Positions 5,417 through 13,018 of a DNA stretch of 45,258 nt are shown here, one piece after another. Numbering within the stretch: the stretch's first letter is position 1; every line of letters begins with the position of its first letter. This DNA comes from a virus. Both the position numbers and the translations under genes were made by a program. The notes under the pieces are model-generated. The model was not told where the DNA came from. It saw only the letters and a list, made by a program, of their open reading frames with translations, and searched no databases. The stretch lies in IMG/VR virus record IMGVR_UViG_3300021138_000048, positions 1 through 45,258 of that record. One strand, 5' to 3'.

Positions 5417-6018
5417 ATGATGAGAATACAGGCTTTGCGGCTTGTTCACTTTATAATGCCATCAAACTCCATTTTACTACTGATTCTTATGACTTTTTTA
5501 AGTATAACGGAAAGTCTAATATTACCAAAGATCAATTCGCAAGACGAAAAGATAAATTTCAATTCTACAAACTTGCAAAAAAGTATTCGTATAATGAATT
5601 GATAGATTTTTTAGTTGCAAATTTCTTGGTAAGAAATGTTAAATGGGCTGGTGATTTACTTGATACTGAATCTGATGAAGTTTATCGCAAATGGCAAAAA
5701 ACAAAACAATCATTGATGTACGAGTTTGAACAAGATATACTGCATTTAAAAGATTTAGTCCAAGATAGCCCATCGGAGTTATTGAAAGTAAATCGTGGCG
5801 ATTACCCGAAATTGCTTTCTGAATGGATGCATGGGAATATCAAACTTGAAACAATATGTATCATGGAAAGTCTATTGAAGTTTACCACAATGTGGTCGGA
5901 AAAGATTTCTGAAACTATAATATGGCCTCAGAAAAAAAATCTTATTTTAAAATATGTCGCATTTTTAAAATTTGATAAGGATCGATGTAGAGATATTATG
6001 AAGGAACATTTATTATGA
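5413..6018 (+). CDS. gp59: gp59-like loader of the replicative helicase
   Basis: 201 residues, against 217 in T4. The N-terminal part matches the T4 gp59 layout: an AxxLYxxIKxHF segment, then FKYNGKSN, QFARRKDKFQFYKLAKKY, and FLVANFLVRNVKWAGDLLD, equivalent to T4 FISNLVANQDAWIGDI. It then continues with WQKTKQSLMYEFEQDI and ends with KYVAFLKFDKDRCRDIMKEHL. The family is all-helical and loads gp41 helicase onto gp32-covered forked DNA during recombination-dependent replication. It overlaps gp33 upstream and the nucleotidase gene downstream by ATGA junctions and sits in the same operon as gp32, its direct partner. Confidence 0.85.
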   Translation: MNDENTGFAACSLYNAIKLHFTTDSYDFFKYNGKSNITKDQFARRKDKFQFYKLAKKYSYNELIDFLVANFLVRNVKWAGDLLDTESDEVYRKWQKTKQSLMYEFEQDILHLKDLVQDSPSELLKVNRGDYPKLLSEWMHGNIKLETICIMESLLKFTTMWSEKISETIIWPQKKNLILKYVAFLKFDKDRCRDIMKEHLL

Positions 6019-6494
6019 TTGAAACAATTTACTTAGACATGGATGGCGTCATCTGTGATTTTCAAAAACGTTATCAAGAACTGTACAATAATCATACCGA
6101 TATGGCTGAACGTAAAGGTACATTCGGTAAGAGTTTTACACATTTCATTGAGACTCGTCAGTTTGAAACACTTGAACCTATGGAAGACATGAAAGAACTC
6201 ATACAGTTCTTAAATGAAGCCTATCCTCCTACTCGCATTCTATCCTCATCTGCAAGAGAAGATTCACATGAAACAATCTCTGAGCAGAAGACTATATGGT
6301 TAAAGAAACACGGTATCGAATACCCAAGACATTTTGTACCTGGTAAGTCTCTCAAGTACAAATTTGCGAATAAGGACTCAATCATTATTGATGACACTAG
6401 AAGTGTTATTGATGATTGGATTGAAGCCGGTGGAATTGCAATTTGGCATAAAAATGCCAAAGAAACAATAGAAGAGTTGCAAAAACTCTTATAA
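6015..6494 (+). CDS. HAD-superfamily 5'(3')-deoxyribonucleotidase-like phosphatase
   Basis: 159 residues. Motif I is YLDMDGVICDF with Asp8 (nucleophile) and Asp10. Motif II is the serine run 77-79 after RIL. Motif III is provided by Lys111 or Lys114, and motif IV by IIIDDT with Asp126/Asp127. The DMDGV form and the short cap between motifs I and II fit the NT5C-type nucleotidases seen in phages, which dephosphorylate (deoxy)nucleoside monophosphates. It sits between the helicase loader and gp32, coupled to the former by ATGA overlap, so it belongs to the replication operon and may adjust nucleotide pools. The substrate is not determinable from sequence. Its last codons overlap a late promoter motif. 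Confidence 0.8.
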   Translation: MIETIYLDMDGVICDFQKRYQELYNNHTDMAERKGTFGKSFTHFIETRQFETLEPMEDMKELIQFLNEAYPPTRILSSSAREDSHETISEQKTIWLKKHGIEYPRHFVPGKSLKYKFANKDSIIIDDTRSVIDDWIEAGGIAIWHKNAKETIEELQKLL

Positions 6495-6497
6495 ATA
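6490..6497 (+). promoter_or_regulatory. T4-type late promoter upstream of gp32
   Basis: TATAAATA matches the T4 late core exactly. It overlaps the stop codon of the nucleotidase gene and lies 64 bases before the gp32 ATG. It would let gp32 be made late, independently of the upstream operon. Confidence 0.62.
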
Positions 6498-6506
6498 GAC
6501 TATATT

Positions 6507-6561
6507 ATGAAAACTGTGAAATCAAACGAAAATACAACGTATACAACGAAAGGAAATACAC
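6507..6561 (+). promoter_or_regulatory. gp32 leader, candidate autoregulatory operator
   Basis: The region before the gp32 start is A-rich and apparently unstructured. It holds a direct repeat ATACAACG at 6532-6539 and 6541-6548, then the ribosome site AAAGGA. T4 gp32 represses its own translation by cooperative binding to an unstructured leader. The repeat and composition fit such an operator, but the T4 pseudoknot is not evident. Confidence 0.3.
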
Positions 6562-7446
6562 ATGGTAGATTTTTCTAAATTAAAGAAAAGAGCGGAAGAA
6601 GGTTCAAATCTAGACCGTCTTGCAAAAGCCGCTGAAGCACTCAACACCTCATTCGATGGTGCATCAAACAAAGAACTATTTTGGAAACCAGAAGTCGATA
6701 AGGCTGGTAATGGTATGGCTGAAATACGTTTCTTACCTACACCACCGCAAGATGGTGAAGATGGTTTACAATGGGTCAAATACTGGCATCACGGCTTTCA
6801 AGGTCCTGGTGGCTGGTTAATTGATAATTGTTTAACAACTCACGGTAAGAATTGTCCTGTTTGTGAGAGTAATAGTTTGTTATGGAATTCTGGCATCGAG
6901 GCAAACAAACAAGTAGCAAGAGATAGAAAACGTAAATTAAATTATGTTTCTAACATCTATGTTGTTTCCGACCCTAAGCATCCGGAGAATGAAGGTAAAG
7001 TATTTTTATTCAAGTACGGTAAGAAAATCTATGAGAAATTGGTAGAAGCATGGAATCCCACATTCCCTGACGAAAAACCTTTTGATCCATTTGATTTGTG
7101 GAAAGGTGCAAACTTCAAATTGAAGATTCGTAAAGTTGATGGTTATCAATCTTATGATAAGTCTGAGTTTTCTACACCAGCACCATTGAGTGAAGATGAT
7201 GCAAAACTTGAAAAGATTTATAACTCAGAACATTCATTACAAGTTCTTGTAGGCGAAAAAGAGTTTAAATCATATGATGACTTGAAGAAACGCCTTGACA
7301 AAGTTCTTGGATTAAGTTCTGACGTACCAAAAACAACAGTTCAAACAATTAAAGAGACTGCACCTAAGGAAAAATTCAAAGAACCTGAATTGGTTGCTGA
7401 GGATGATGACTTGGATTATTTCTCTAGATTAGCAGAGGAAGATTAA
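6562..7446 (+). CDS. gp32: gp32-like single-stranded DNA-binding protein
   Basis: 294 residues, against 301 in T4. A basic N terminus (FSKLKKRAEE) serves cooperativity. The OB-fold core includes NKELFWKPE, AEIRFLPTPP and KYWHHGFQGPGGW. A zinc subdomain has candidate ligands His77, Cys90, Cys98 and Cys101; T4 uses His64, Cys77, Cys87 and Cys90. A conserved VSNIYVVSDP strand follows. The C-terminal tail is strongly acidic (VAEDDDLDYFSRLAEED), as needed for binding replication partners. It coats single-stranded DNA in replication, recombination and repair. The start is fixed by AAAGGA upstream. Transcription can come from the gp33 operon or from the late promoter at 6490. The rubrerythrin gene follows after 1 base. 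Confidence 0.93.
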   Translation: MVDFSKLKKRAEEGSNLDRLAKAAEALNTSFDGASNKELFWKPEVDKAGNGMAEIRFLPTPPQDGEDGLQWVKYWHHGFQGPGGWLIDNCLTTHGKNCPVCESNSLLWNSGIEANKQVARDRKRKLNYVSNIYVVSDPKHPENEGKVFLFKYGKKIYEKLVEAWNPTFPDEKPFDPFDLWKGANFKLKIRKVDGYQSYDKSEFSTPAPLSEDDAKLEKIYNSEHSLQVLVGEKEFKSYDDLKKRLDKVLGLSSDVPKTTVQTIKETAPKEKFKEPELVAEDDDLDYFSRLAEED

Positions 7447-7447
7447 T

Positions 7448-7897
7448 ATGAGTGTCACTCTCAAAAACCTTGAGAGTGCCTTGGCAGGAGAGTCCATGGC
7501 ACATATCAAGTATAGATATTTTGCAAAGATTGCTAGGGAAGAAGGTTTCGAAGAGGTTGCAAAACACTTTGAACATACTGCTGACCAAGAAATCTTACAT
7601 GCATGGAGCCATTTAGAATTGTTAATCGGTAAACCTTCGACTAAAGAATGTTTACAGAAAGCAATCGATGGTGAGACATATGAGTTTACAGAAATGTATC
7701 CTCAGTTTTATTCTATTGCAGTTGCAGAAGGTAAATCTGAAGCCCAAAAAGAGATACAAGAACAAATTGCAGAATCTAAAGAACACGCTGAACAATTCAG
7801 AGAAGTTCTAAAGAAAGCTGAAAAGAAGTTTGCGGCTCTTGCTAAAGTAGAGAAAAGACACGCCGAGGCATACACTAAAGTATTGGAGGCTCTATGA
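7448..7897 (+). CDS. Rubrerythrin (ferritin-like di-iron peroxidase), lacking its rubredoxin domain
   Basis: 149 residues forming one four-helix ferritin-like domain. All the di-iron ligands of classic rubrerythrin are present in order: Glu15 (AGESMAHIKY), Glu48 and His51 (QEILH), Glu76 and Glu79 (GETYEF), Glu109, Glu112 and His113 (ESKEH). The gaps between the first pair and between Glu79 and Glu109 equal those in the Desulfovibrio protein. The family reduces hydrogen peroxide using electrons from a rubredoxin-type Fe(Cys)4 centre, normally fused at the C terminus. Here that part is a separate overlapping gene. Helix C-D continues into a charged KKAEKKFAALAKVEKRHAE tail. It lies 1 base after gp32, so it is cotranscribed with it. 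A phage copy could protect replicating DNA against peroxide; this is inferred. Confidence 0.88.
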   Translation: MSVTLKNLESALAGESMAHIKYRYFAKIAREEGFEEVAKHFEHTADQEILHAWSHLELLIGKPSTKECLQKAIDGETYEFTEMYPQFYSIAVAEGKSEAQKEIQEQIAESKEHAEQFREVLKKAEKKFAALAKVEKRHAEAYTKVLEAL

Positions 7898-8025
7898 AAG
7901 AACACGTATGTTTAGTATGTGGACACATACATGATGATGAGACTGAAGGTAAATGGGAAACATTACCCGATGATTTTGAATGTCCAGAGTGCGGATGTGG
8001 TAAGGAAGACTACGAACTCGTTTAA
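7894..8025 (+). CDS. Rubredoxin-like mini-protein, partner of the rubrerythrin
   Basis: 43 residues, too short for most ORF cut-offs. The start ATG overlaps the rubrerythrin stop (ATGA), with a GGAGG-type site (TTGGAGGC) just upstream. The two knuckles are C6-L-V-C9-G-H and C30-P-E-C33-G, the CxxCG and CPxCG pair that binds one iron in rubredoxins. They are separated by LPDDFECPECG, matching the LPxxFxCPxCG signature. It ends KEDYELV. It is shorter than free rubredoxins (about 52 residues) and close to the C-terminal domain of rubrerythrin, so this looks like a rubrerythrin split in two or assembled from two genes. It should pass electrons to the di-iron site. Confidence 0.9.
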   Translation: MKEHVCLVCGHIHDDETEGKWETLPDDFECPECGCGKEDYELV

Positions 8026-8060
8026 AACTCTTTCTTCTTAAGTGTCTTCTGAAGAGTTTT
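8024..8060 (+). other. Inverted repeat after the rubredoxin gene
   Basis: AAAACTCTT (8024-8032) pairs with AAGAGTTTT (8052-8060) around a 19-base loop and is followed by one further T. It overlaps the rubredoxin stop codon and lies just before the main terminator. It may be a first terminator or an RNA-protecting hairpin. Confidence 0.4.
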
Positions 8061-8062
8061 TG

Positions 8063-8085
8063 ACCCACCGCAAGGTGGGTTTTTT
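8063..8085 (+). terminator. Strong rho-independent terminator ending the gp33-gp32-rubredoxin operon
   Basis: ACCCACC (8063-8069) and GGTGGGT (8074-8080) form a 7-bp stem closed by a GCAA tetraloop, followed by TTTTT. It separates this operon from the convergent minus-strand tail operon, whose last stop codon is at 8087-8089. Confidence 0.86.
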
Positions 8086-8086
8086 G

Positions 8087-9994
8087 TTAGCAGGCTATAG
8101 CGTAATTAGATTGACATTGACGTAAAGAACTTTCTGTAGTTCTTACAAGACCTAAACCATCACCAGTTATATTTTTCATTTCTGGTTCACCGAATGTATT
8201 AGTTACAGTAGGCATTATAAGTGTTGCTCCGTGGTCATCTGCACCAATTAAATCTCTAAACATCTGTTGAGTTTTATTATATTCATCACTTAGACTTCCC
8301 TTTACTAAGTCTATTTTTTTATCAAAGAAACCTTGTACAGGCTCAATTTCACTTTTAATTTTTTCAATAAATTTACCTTTTAAATTTTCTGAAGTTGATT
8401 TTAAATCACGTAAATTTATTCCCGATTCTTTTGTAAGTATGGCCTCAGATAATCTACCGGCTAATTCAACACCTTTAACCGCATCTACGGTTTCTCCCTT
8501 TTTCATATTTGCAACTTCTTCGGCATCAAAAAATACCGGTTTCATTGCGTACCAATCATAGCGTTCTTTACCGCCCATGACTAAACCTTGGGAATACATT
8601 AAAGGTATAAGAGTTTTTGCTTGATAATCGAGAATCATTGGGGCAATTTCATTATCACTTGGTTGTTTACCAGTCGTTTGCATTGCCTCGATTGCGGCAG
8701 GACCATAGTACAAAGCATTTTCTCTTTGTTTTAAGTCATTTGCGGGATCGAAAATGAAAGTTTTAAGAGCCAACAAAGCATTGAACGCTTCACTACCGGC
8801 CTGAGCACCAGCTATTCCTCCAGGTAAAATTGCTTCAGGACCAATTGCAAGACCAGCAATACTACCACCAATTACTGCACCGGTAGTGCCTGCAACAACC
8901 TCACCAGCAATTAAAAGTCCTGTATTTTTTAGAAATTCCATCCAAATACTATCTTTAGATTTTTTCTGCTCTTCTTTTTTTTCACTTTTTATATGCTCGT
9001 AACCTGCAAAAGCGCCTGCACCGACTATTGCCCCTCCCAAAATTGCCCCGTATTTTGTCATTAGAGTTCTTGCAGTTCCAGAAGTTTGAGATTTTTGATT
9101 TGATCCCGCAACTTTTGGTAAACTTGGTGTACTTCCGCCGCTTCCTCCAAAAAGAAGTTTTGCTTCATGTTGAGCTATTATCTTTATGATCTTCATAACT
9201 AATTTTTCAACTGCACTAAATGCTTTTGATAAAATTGGCCCAATAAATTCAACAACTTTTAATGCAACATTCGAAATCGTTTCGAATATAATTTTACCAA
9301 TTTCACCAATAGTTTCAACAACTCTTAGAATTCCCTTACCCATTGTTAAAAATGCCGCACCAACAAATTCCATCACACCCTTAAAAAATAAACCAATTTC
9401 TTTAAATGGTTTCATAACTTCACCGAGTATTGATTCTAATTTTTCTTTAAGTGTTTTATTTTTTTCTTTATCTTCTTTATCTTGTTTAGGTTCTTCAACC
9501 TGACGACCAGCCATTGTAATAGCTTTTAAAAGTTCCTGATGTCTTTTTTCTTCTTCTTCATTTCGCTGTTGACTGTGTTCAGCATCAAGTTCCATTCTTT
9601 TAATGGCATCATCATGTTCTTTTTGCATCAGATTAAACATTTTAGCGAGAATATCCGCAGTAGAATCGCCCACACGTAATCTAGTTGCACGACCAGCAGG
9701 TACTTTTGAATAGTGTGCGGCTTTCTCACGCTTTTGTTTTTCAATATAATAACGTATTGTACTGCCCCTTCTACCAGTTAATCTACCAGCAATTGCGGTA
9801 GTTAATGGTGAGTTAAGCATATTAATCCAGTTTAATGGATCAAACTTTTCAATTTGCCGAGTTGCATAACCCCTAACTTTTGCCCCAATAGCACCTTTAA
9901 AAGAACCAACAATACCTCGACCATTGGTAATATTTCTAATTGTTAGTTCTTTAATACTTCTACGCTTAACACGTTGAGCCGTTTCGTAATCCAT
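8087..9994 (-). CDS. Large tail protein with membrane helices, tape-measure or baseplate-hub candidate
   Basis: 635 residues. The N terminus is basic (KRRSIKELTIRN) and leads to a motif RLRVGDSTADILAKM (105-119) shared with the adjacent gene product. A long charged coiled coil follows (about 125-200, rich in Glu/Lys/Gln). Then come hydrophobic helices (about 205-285: FKGVMEFVGAAFLTMG, VVEFIGPILSKAFS) and glycine/alanine-rich membrane-like segments (YGAILGGAIVGAGAFAGY, LLIAGEVVAGTTGAVIGGSIAGLAIG). Such mixtures are usual in tape-measure or pilot proteins that line the tail tube and enter the host membrane. It is the last gene of the minus-strand operon. T4 gp29 (590 residues) has a comparable length and place. 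No sequence identity to gp29 is claimed. AGGAA lies 8 bases before the ATG. Confidence 0.78.
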   Translation of the reverse strand: MDYETAQRVKRRSIKELTIRNITNGRGIVGSFKGAIGAKVRGYATRQIEKFDPLNWINMLNSPLTTAIAGRLTGRRGSTIRYYIEKQKREKAAHYSKVPAGRATRLRVGDSTADILAKMFNLMQKEHDDAIKRMELDAEHSQQRNEEEEKRHQELLKAITMAGRQVEEPKQDKEDKEKNKTLKEKLESILGEVMKPFKEIGLFFKGVMEFVGAAFLTMGKGILRVVETIGEIGKIIFETISNVALKVVEFIGPILSKAFSAVEKLVMKIIKIIAQHEAKLLFGGSGGSTPSLPKVAGSNQKSQTSGTARTLMTKYGAILGGAIVGAGAFAGYEHIKSEKKEEQKKSKDSIWMEFLKNTGLLIAGEVVAGTTGAVIGGSIAGLAIGPEAILPGGIAGAQAGSEAFNALLALKTFIFDPANDLKQRENALYYGPAAIEAMQTTGKQPSDNEIAPMILDYQAKTLIPLMYSQGLVMGGKERYDWYAMKPVFFDAEEVANMKKGETVDAVKGVELAGRLSEAILTKESGINLRDLKSTSENLKGKFIEKIKSEIEPVQGFFDKKIDLVKGSLSDEYNKTQQMFRDLIGADDHGATLIMPTVTNTFGEPEMKNITGDGLGLVRTTESSLRQCQSNYAIAC

Positions 9995-10004
9995 TTTTTT
10001 ATTC

Positions 10005-11513
10005 CTAATACTGTAACATGTTTAAATTTAAACCTGTCTGTTTTACTACTTGTAAAGGCAATTCTTTATCTGCTTTCCAGTTTCTTTCGTTAACAGTATC
10101 TATCCCTTGTTTGACATCTGATTTTTTATAAATGTTATATGTGTCTTGTTTGAGTATAGTTACTTTTGGATTTTTTGGCATGCCTTTAACATCTTGCATC
10201 TCTTTAACCTTTTCATCTGTTGGGGCTAAGACATAAGGTCTTTCTTCACCCCTTAACATTGCCGATGTTATTGATTTTGATTTTTTAGTTTGTGTTTTTA
10301 TCTGAGGTGCTGGTTCGGAAGTAACTTCCGACGTTTTCATTCCAGATGTTTTCGATTCTTCTTTTTGCATTTTCATATTAGAATTATTTTCTAATTGCAA
10401 ATGATAATGACCTTCAGGATTTACTGTATTTGAACCTGTAGGTTTTTCATAAATAATTTTTGCTTTAATACCAGCATCATCCAATTCTTTCTGAATTTTT
10501 TCGGCTTCTTTTGATGACATATTTTTTAATTTAAAGTCTGCCGCAATACCTTTAGTATGAACATCATCACCAGATGGATGTTTATGTTGATGATACGCAT
10601 CGTTTAAAGCAGTAATAATTATATCCGGGTGCAATTCTTGCACCTTTTCCATTGTTGTTACTAAATCTTCAGAAACTTCACCACCAGCAACAGCTTCTTG
10701 GCTTTTAAGTGAATAAAGAAGTTTTCTAATATCTGTAGTATATTTTGGGCTATGTGGTATAATATTGGCAATTTTATCTCGAATATCATCAAGTGTTCTG
10801 GGTATTTTAAAATCTCCTATCTCATCTTTTAGTTTTTCAAATACTTTATCCATACCAAGCAAACCTAAACCAGTTAATCCGGCAAGTCCTACAAATTTAA
10901 GCCATGACAAATCATGTTTTAATTTCATTTTTGGTTTTTCTTTTTTATGCCCAAAAGCGGCAAGCAATTTTTCATTACGAATTGTTTTTTTCTCATCTTC
11001 AAGTTTCATTAGTTTATCTTGGTCAAGTTGCCTTTTTCTTTTACCTGCATAATTTTCATTCATCATATTCAACATTTTGGCAAGAATGTCGGCTTCAGAA
11101 TCACCTTTCTTTAATCTTAAATGAGTATTAGGTGCAACTTTAGATATACTAGGATCTTTTCTTTTATCGTATTTTTCTTTTTCTTCAGGTTCTTCTTCCA
11201 TTTTGTCATCAGTTTTACCTTTTAACTTAGACATACCTGTCATTGCTTTAGCAACCCGTTGAGGTTCAAACTTATCTTGAAGATTTTCAGTATATTCATT
11301 CATAACATCAGACTCACGTGCGCCTTGTTGTACACGAATACCACGTAAGATATCCGCATTGCGTTGCACTTCTTCTAAAGTCATATTTGCCTGCTCTTTA
11401 GCGGCTTCTTTAACTTTTTGTATCTGTGCTGTAGTAAGATTGACCCCACCACCTTCGAGAATAACTCCTAATTTACCCTCAGAAAGTAGTTGATTGAATA
11501 ACTCGTTTTGCAT
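10005..11513 (-). CDS. Tail protein with M15-type peptidoglycan peptidase domain
   Basis: 502 residues. A helical, charged N-terminal half contains HLRLKKGDSEADILAKM (131-147), a motif also found in the downstream gene. A membrane-like segment lies at about 203-221 (SWLKFVGLAGLTGLGLLG). Residues about 285-376 form an M15 zinc peptidase core: H319-TKG-I-A-A-D326 (the HxxGxAxD motif) and EGH369-Y-H371 near the end of the domain. This family cleaves D-Ala or L-Ala/D-Glu peptide bonds in peptidoglycan. In a tail operon it would open a local hole for DNA entry. The C-terminal quarter is low-complexity and Lys/Thr-rich. It may supply the muralytic activity that T4 places in gp5, since no lysozyme domain is seen in the gp5-like genes. 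Confidence 0.78.
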   Translation of the reverse strand: MQNELFNQLLSEGKLGVILEGGGVNLTTAQIQKVKEAAKEQANMTLEEVQRNADILRGIRVQQGARESDVMNEYTENLQDKFEPQRVAKAMTGMSKLKGKTDDKMEEEPEEKEKYDKRKDPSISKVAPNTHLRLKKGDSEADILAKMLNMMNENYAGKRKRQLDQDKLMKLEDEKKTIRNEKLLAAFGHKKEKPKMKLKHDLSWLKFVGLAGLTGLGLLGMDKVFEKLKDEIGDFKIPRTLDDIRDKIANIIPHSPKYTTDIRKLLYSLKSQEAVAGGEVSEDLVTTMEKVQELHPDIIITALNDAYHQHKHPSGDDVHTKGIAADFKLKNMSSKEAEKIQKELDDAGIKAKIIYEKPTGSNTVNPEGHYHLQLENNSNMKMQKEESKTSGMKTSEVTSEPAPQIKTQTKKSKSITSAMLRGEERPYVLAPTDEKVKEMQDVKGMPKNPKVTILKQDTYNIYKKSDVKQGIDTVNERNWKADKELPLQVVKQTGLNLNMLQY

Positions 11514-11516
11514 TTA

Positions 11517-11699
11517 TTATTTCTTCATCCTTTGTTTTGCTTTCTCGTTTTCTTCTTCAATATATTGCATTAACAAAGTGACATAGATATCTCTCTCCCA
11601 AGGTATCATTGTTTCAAGTTCGGCTAAACTATATTTGTGGTGTTGCATGAGAGAGAAGTTTGTCATATAGTAGTTCTTCAAACTATCATAGCCGAACAT
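11517..11699 (-). CDS. Small tail-assembly protein in the gp51 position
   Basis: 60 residues: YDSLKNYYMTNFSLMQHHKYSLAELETMIPWERDIYVTLLMQYIEEENEKAK. The start overlaps the gp26 stop by one base (TAATG), implying coupling. The IPWERDIYxxLLxxYIEEE stretch is a pattern often seen in the small gene between a tail-assembly-chaperone-type gene and a tape-measure gene in long-tailed phages. T4 gp51, a hub assembly factor, lies after gp26 in the same way. The equivalence to gp51 is inference from position, size aside (T4 gp51 is much longer). Confidence 0.65.
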   Translation of the reverse strand: MFGYDSLKNYYMTNFSLMQHHKYSLAELETMIPWERDIYVTLLMQYIEEENEKAKQRMKK

Positions 11700-12421
11700 T
11701 ATCCGAAAAAATTCTCAAGTCCCTCCACATCCATAGAATGGTCAAAATTACATTTAGAACATTTCATATCAACATGTTTTTTAATTTTTGGTAAATTTTC
11801 AAAAAATGATTCTAGTTTACTGAATTGTTCTTGATTTAAAGATTCAACGAAATCGGTAAGTTCTTCTTTTGTGCTATCTACCGCATAATAATATTGTTGC
11901 CCATCAAAAATGTATTCAATAGATTCAATCATAATATCAAAAGCAACTTCAACGGCAGAATCTTTTTCGGCAAGTTTAGATATAATTGAGAACTTTGGGT
12001 ACGCTAACTTAACCGACAATTTGTCATCAAGTTTAATTACATTAGGCTGTTCTGGTATCTCAACTTCAATTTCAAGCAAATTCAATTTGATTTGCATTTT
12101 ATTACCGCATTGATTTTCACCTATTAGATTTGTACAAATATATTTGTTCTCTACAATTTCACCAACTGACCTAGCACGTAGATTAATAAAGTAATATTCA
12201 ATATCAGTTACCGGTAAATCATCAATATTAATATCTGTAGACAATGTACAGTTTGTTAAAACTTGTTTTACATTTCTCTCAAGTGTATCTTTATCATCAG
12301 ACTCAAGAGCCATCATCAAATTGCGTTGCTCTTTTACTAAAAAAGGTCTAAAGATAACTTGTTTTTTACTTAATGGTAAATCCAACGTGTACGTTGGTGT
12401 ATCAATTTTAGGCAATGCCAT
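11699..12421 (-). CDS. gp26: gp26-like baseplate hub assembly protein
   Basis: 240 residues from the ATG at 12421, which has GGAG 6 bases upstream; a TTG four codons earlier lies inside that ribosome site. The sequence follows the T4 gp26 family: LPKIDTPTYTLDLPLSKKQVxFRPFLVKEQRNLMMALES near the N terminus, then DLPVTDIEYYFINLRARSVGE, a four-Cys set (CTN...CGNK and CSKCNF) and a final LENFFG. The cysteines could hold zinc. In T4, gp26 is needed for building the central hub, and related genes in other phages behave as tail assembly chaperones placed before the tape-measure gene, as here. Confidence 0.82.
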   Translation of the reverse strand: MALPKIDTPTYTLDLPLSKKQVIFRPFLVKEQRNLMMALESDDKDTLERNVKQVLTNCTLSTDINIDDLPVTDIEYYFINLRARSVGEIVENKYICTNLIGENQCGNKMQIKLNLLEIEVEIPEQPNVIKLDDKLSVKLAYPKFSIISKLAEKDSAVEVAFDIMIESIEYIFDGQQYYYAVDSTKEELTDFVESLNQEQFSKLESFFENLPKIKKHVDMKCSKCNFDHSMDVEGLENFFG

Positions 12422-12433
12422 AATAATCTCCAA

Positions 12434-13018
12434 TCAAAATGTTAATAATTCTTGTTTTACTGTTTGTCCTAATGACTTTAAACTCAATGGGTTAATGTTA
12501 TTGTTCAACCAATATGTGTATGTAAACACAACAGTAACTCTATGAATATCTTCAGAATTCCAAGCAAGATCCATTTGATTCACTGTTACCGGATATGCAT
12601 CAATTAATTTGGTTTGATATGTTTTATTACCGGACAAGTCATATTGCGTGATCAATAAATCTACTGCATAAGTTGATTTATAATTAAAATTAAAATTGGT
12701 TGAAGGATTCACATAATCCAACCACCCGTCAAAGAAAACTCTTTCACTCATATCCGCACTAACAATGAAATCTAATGTGACATCGGTATATGTTGAATGG
12801 TACGGAAACTTTTCAATAGGGGCTGATCCAATTTTCTTGTTAGTTAATTCAATATTTCTACCAGGTAATGTGGCAGTATCGCAACGAAATTTTAAGTTTC
12901 TACCGGTACTAGCGTAATTTGATAGTGCAATTGGTACAGGTATCGTTACATCATACATATACTTTCTGGCAGTATCCTGCCCAAAAGTACTAATAAAACT
13001 ACTAATTGATGACGGCAT
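12434..13018 (-). CDS. Tail-tube-family protein, probably baseplate-tube initiator (gp54/gp19-like)
   Basis: 194 residues. RNLKFRCDTATLPG (40-53), KFPYHSTYTDVTLDFIVS and the later FFDGWLDYVNPSTNFNFNY, ITQYDLSGN, IDAYPVTVNQMDLAWNS and VVFTYTYW segments follow the order of the T4 gp19 tail-tube fold. In T4 the comparable stretches are QCKATALP, FVDW, IVRQYA, LWPTNVGELQLDW and LALDYW. gp19 itself normally sits beside the sheath gene, which is not in this window. Because this gene lies in the hub operon, the gp54-type initiator of tube polymerisation is the better guess. A true tube subunit cannot be excluded. Confidence 0.72.
   Translation of the reverse strand: MPSSISSFISTFGQDTARKYMYDVTIPVPIALSNYASTGRNLKFRCDTATLPGRNIELTNKKIGSAPIEKFPYHSTYTDVTLDFIVSADMSERVFFDGWLDYVNPSTNFNFNYKSTYAVDLLITQYDLSGNKTYQTKLIDAYPVTVNQMDLAWNSEDIHRVTVVFTYTYWLNNNINPLSLKSLGQTVKQELLTF

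Noticed and set aside
6507-6578. Short upstream frame overlapping the gp32 start as a real gene
   Set aside because: 23 codons, no ribosome site and composition of an A-rich leader. It is kept only as a possible regulatory element in the findings.
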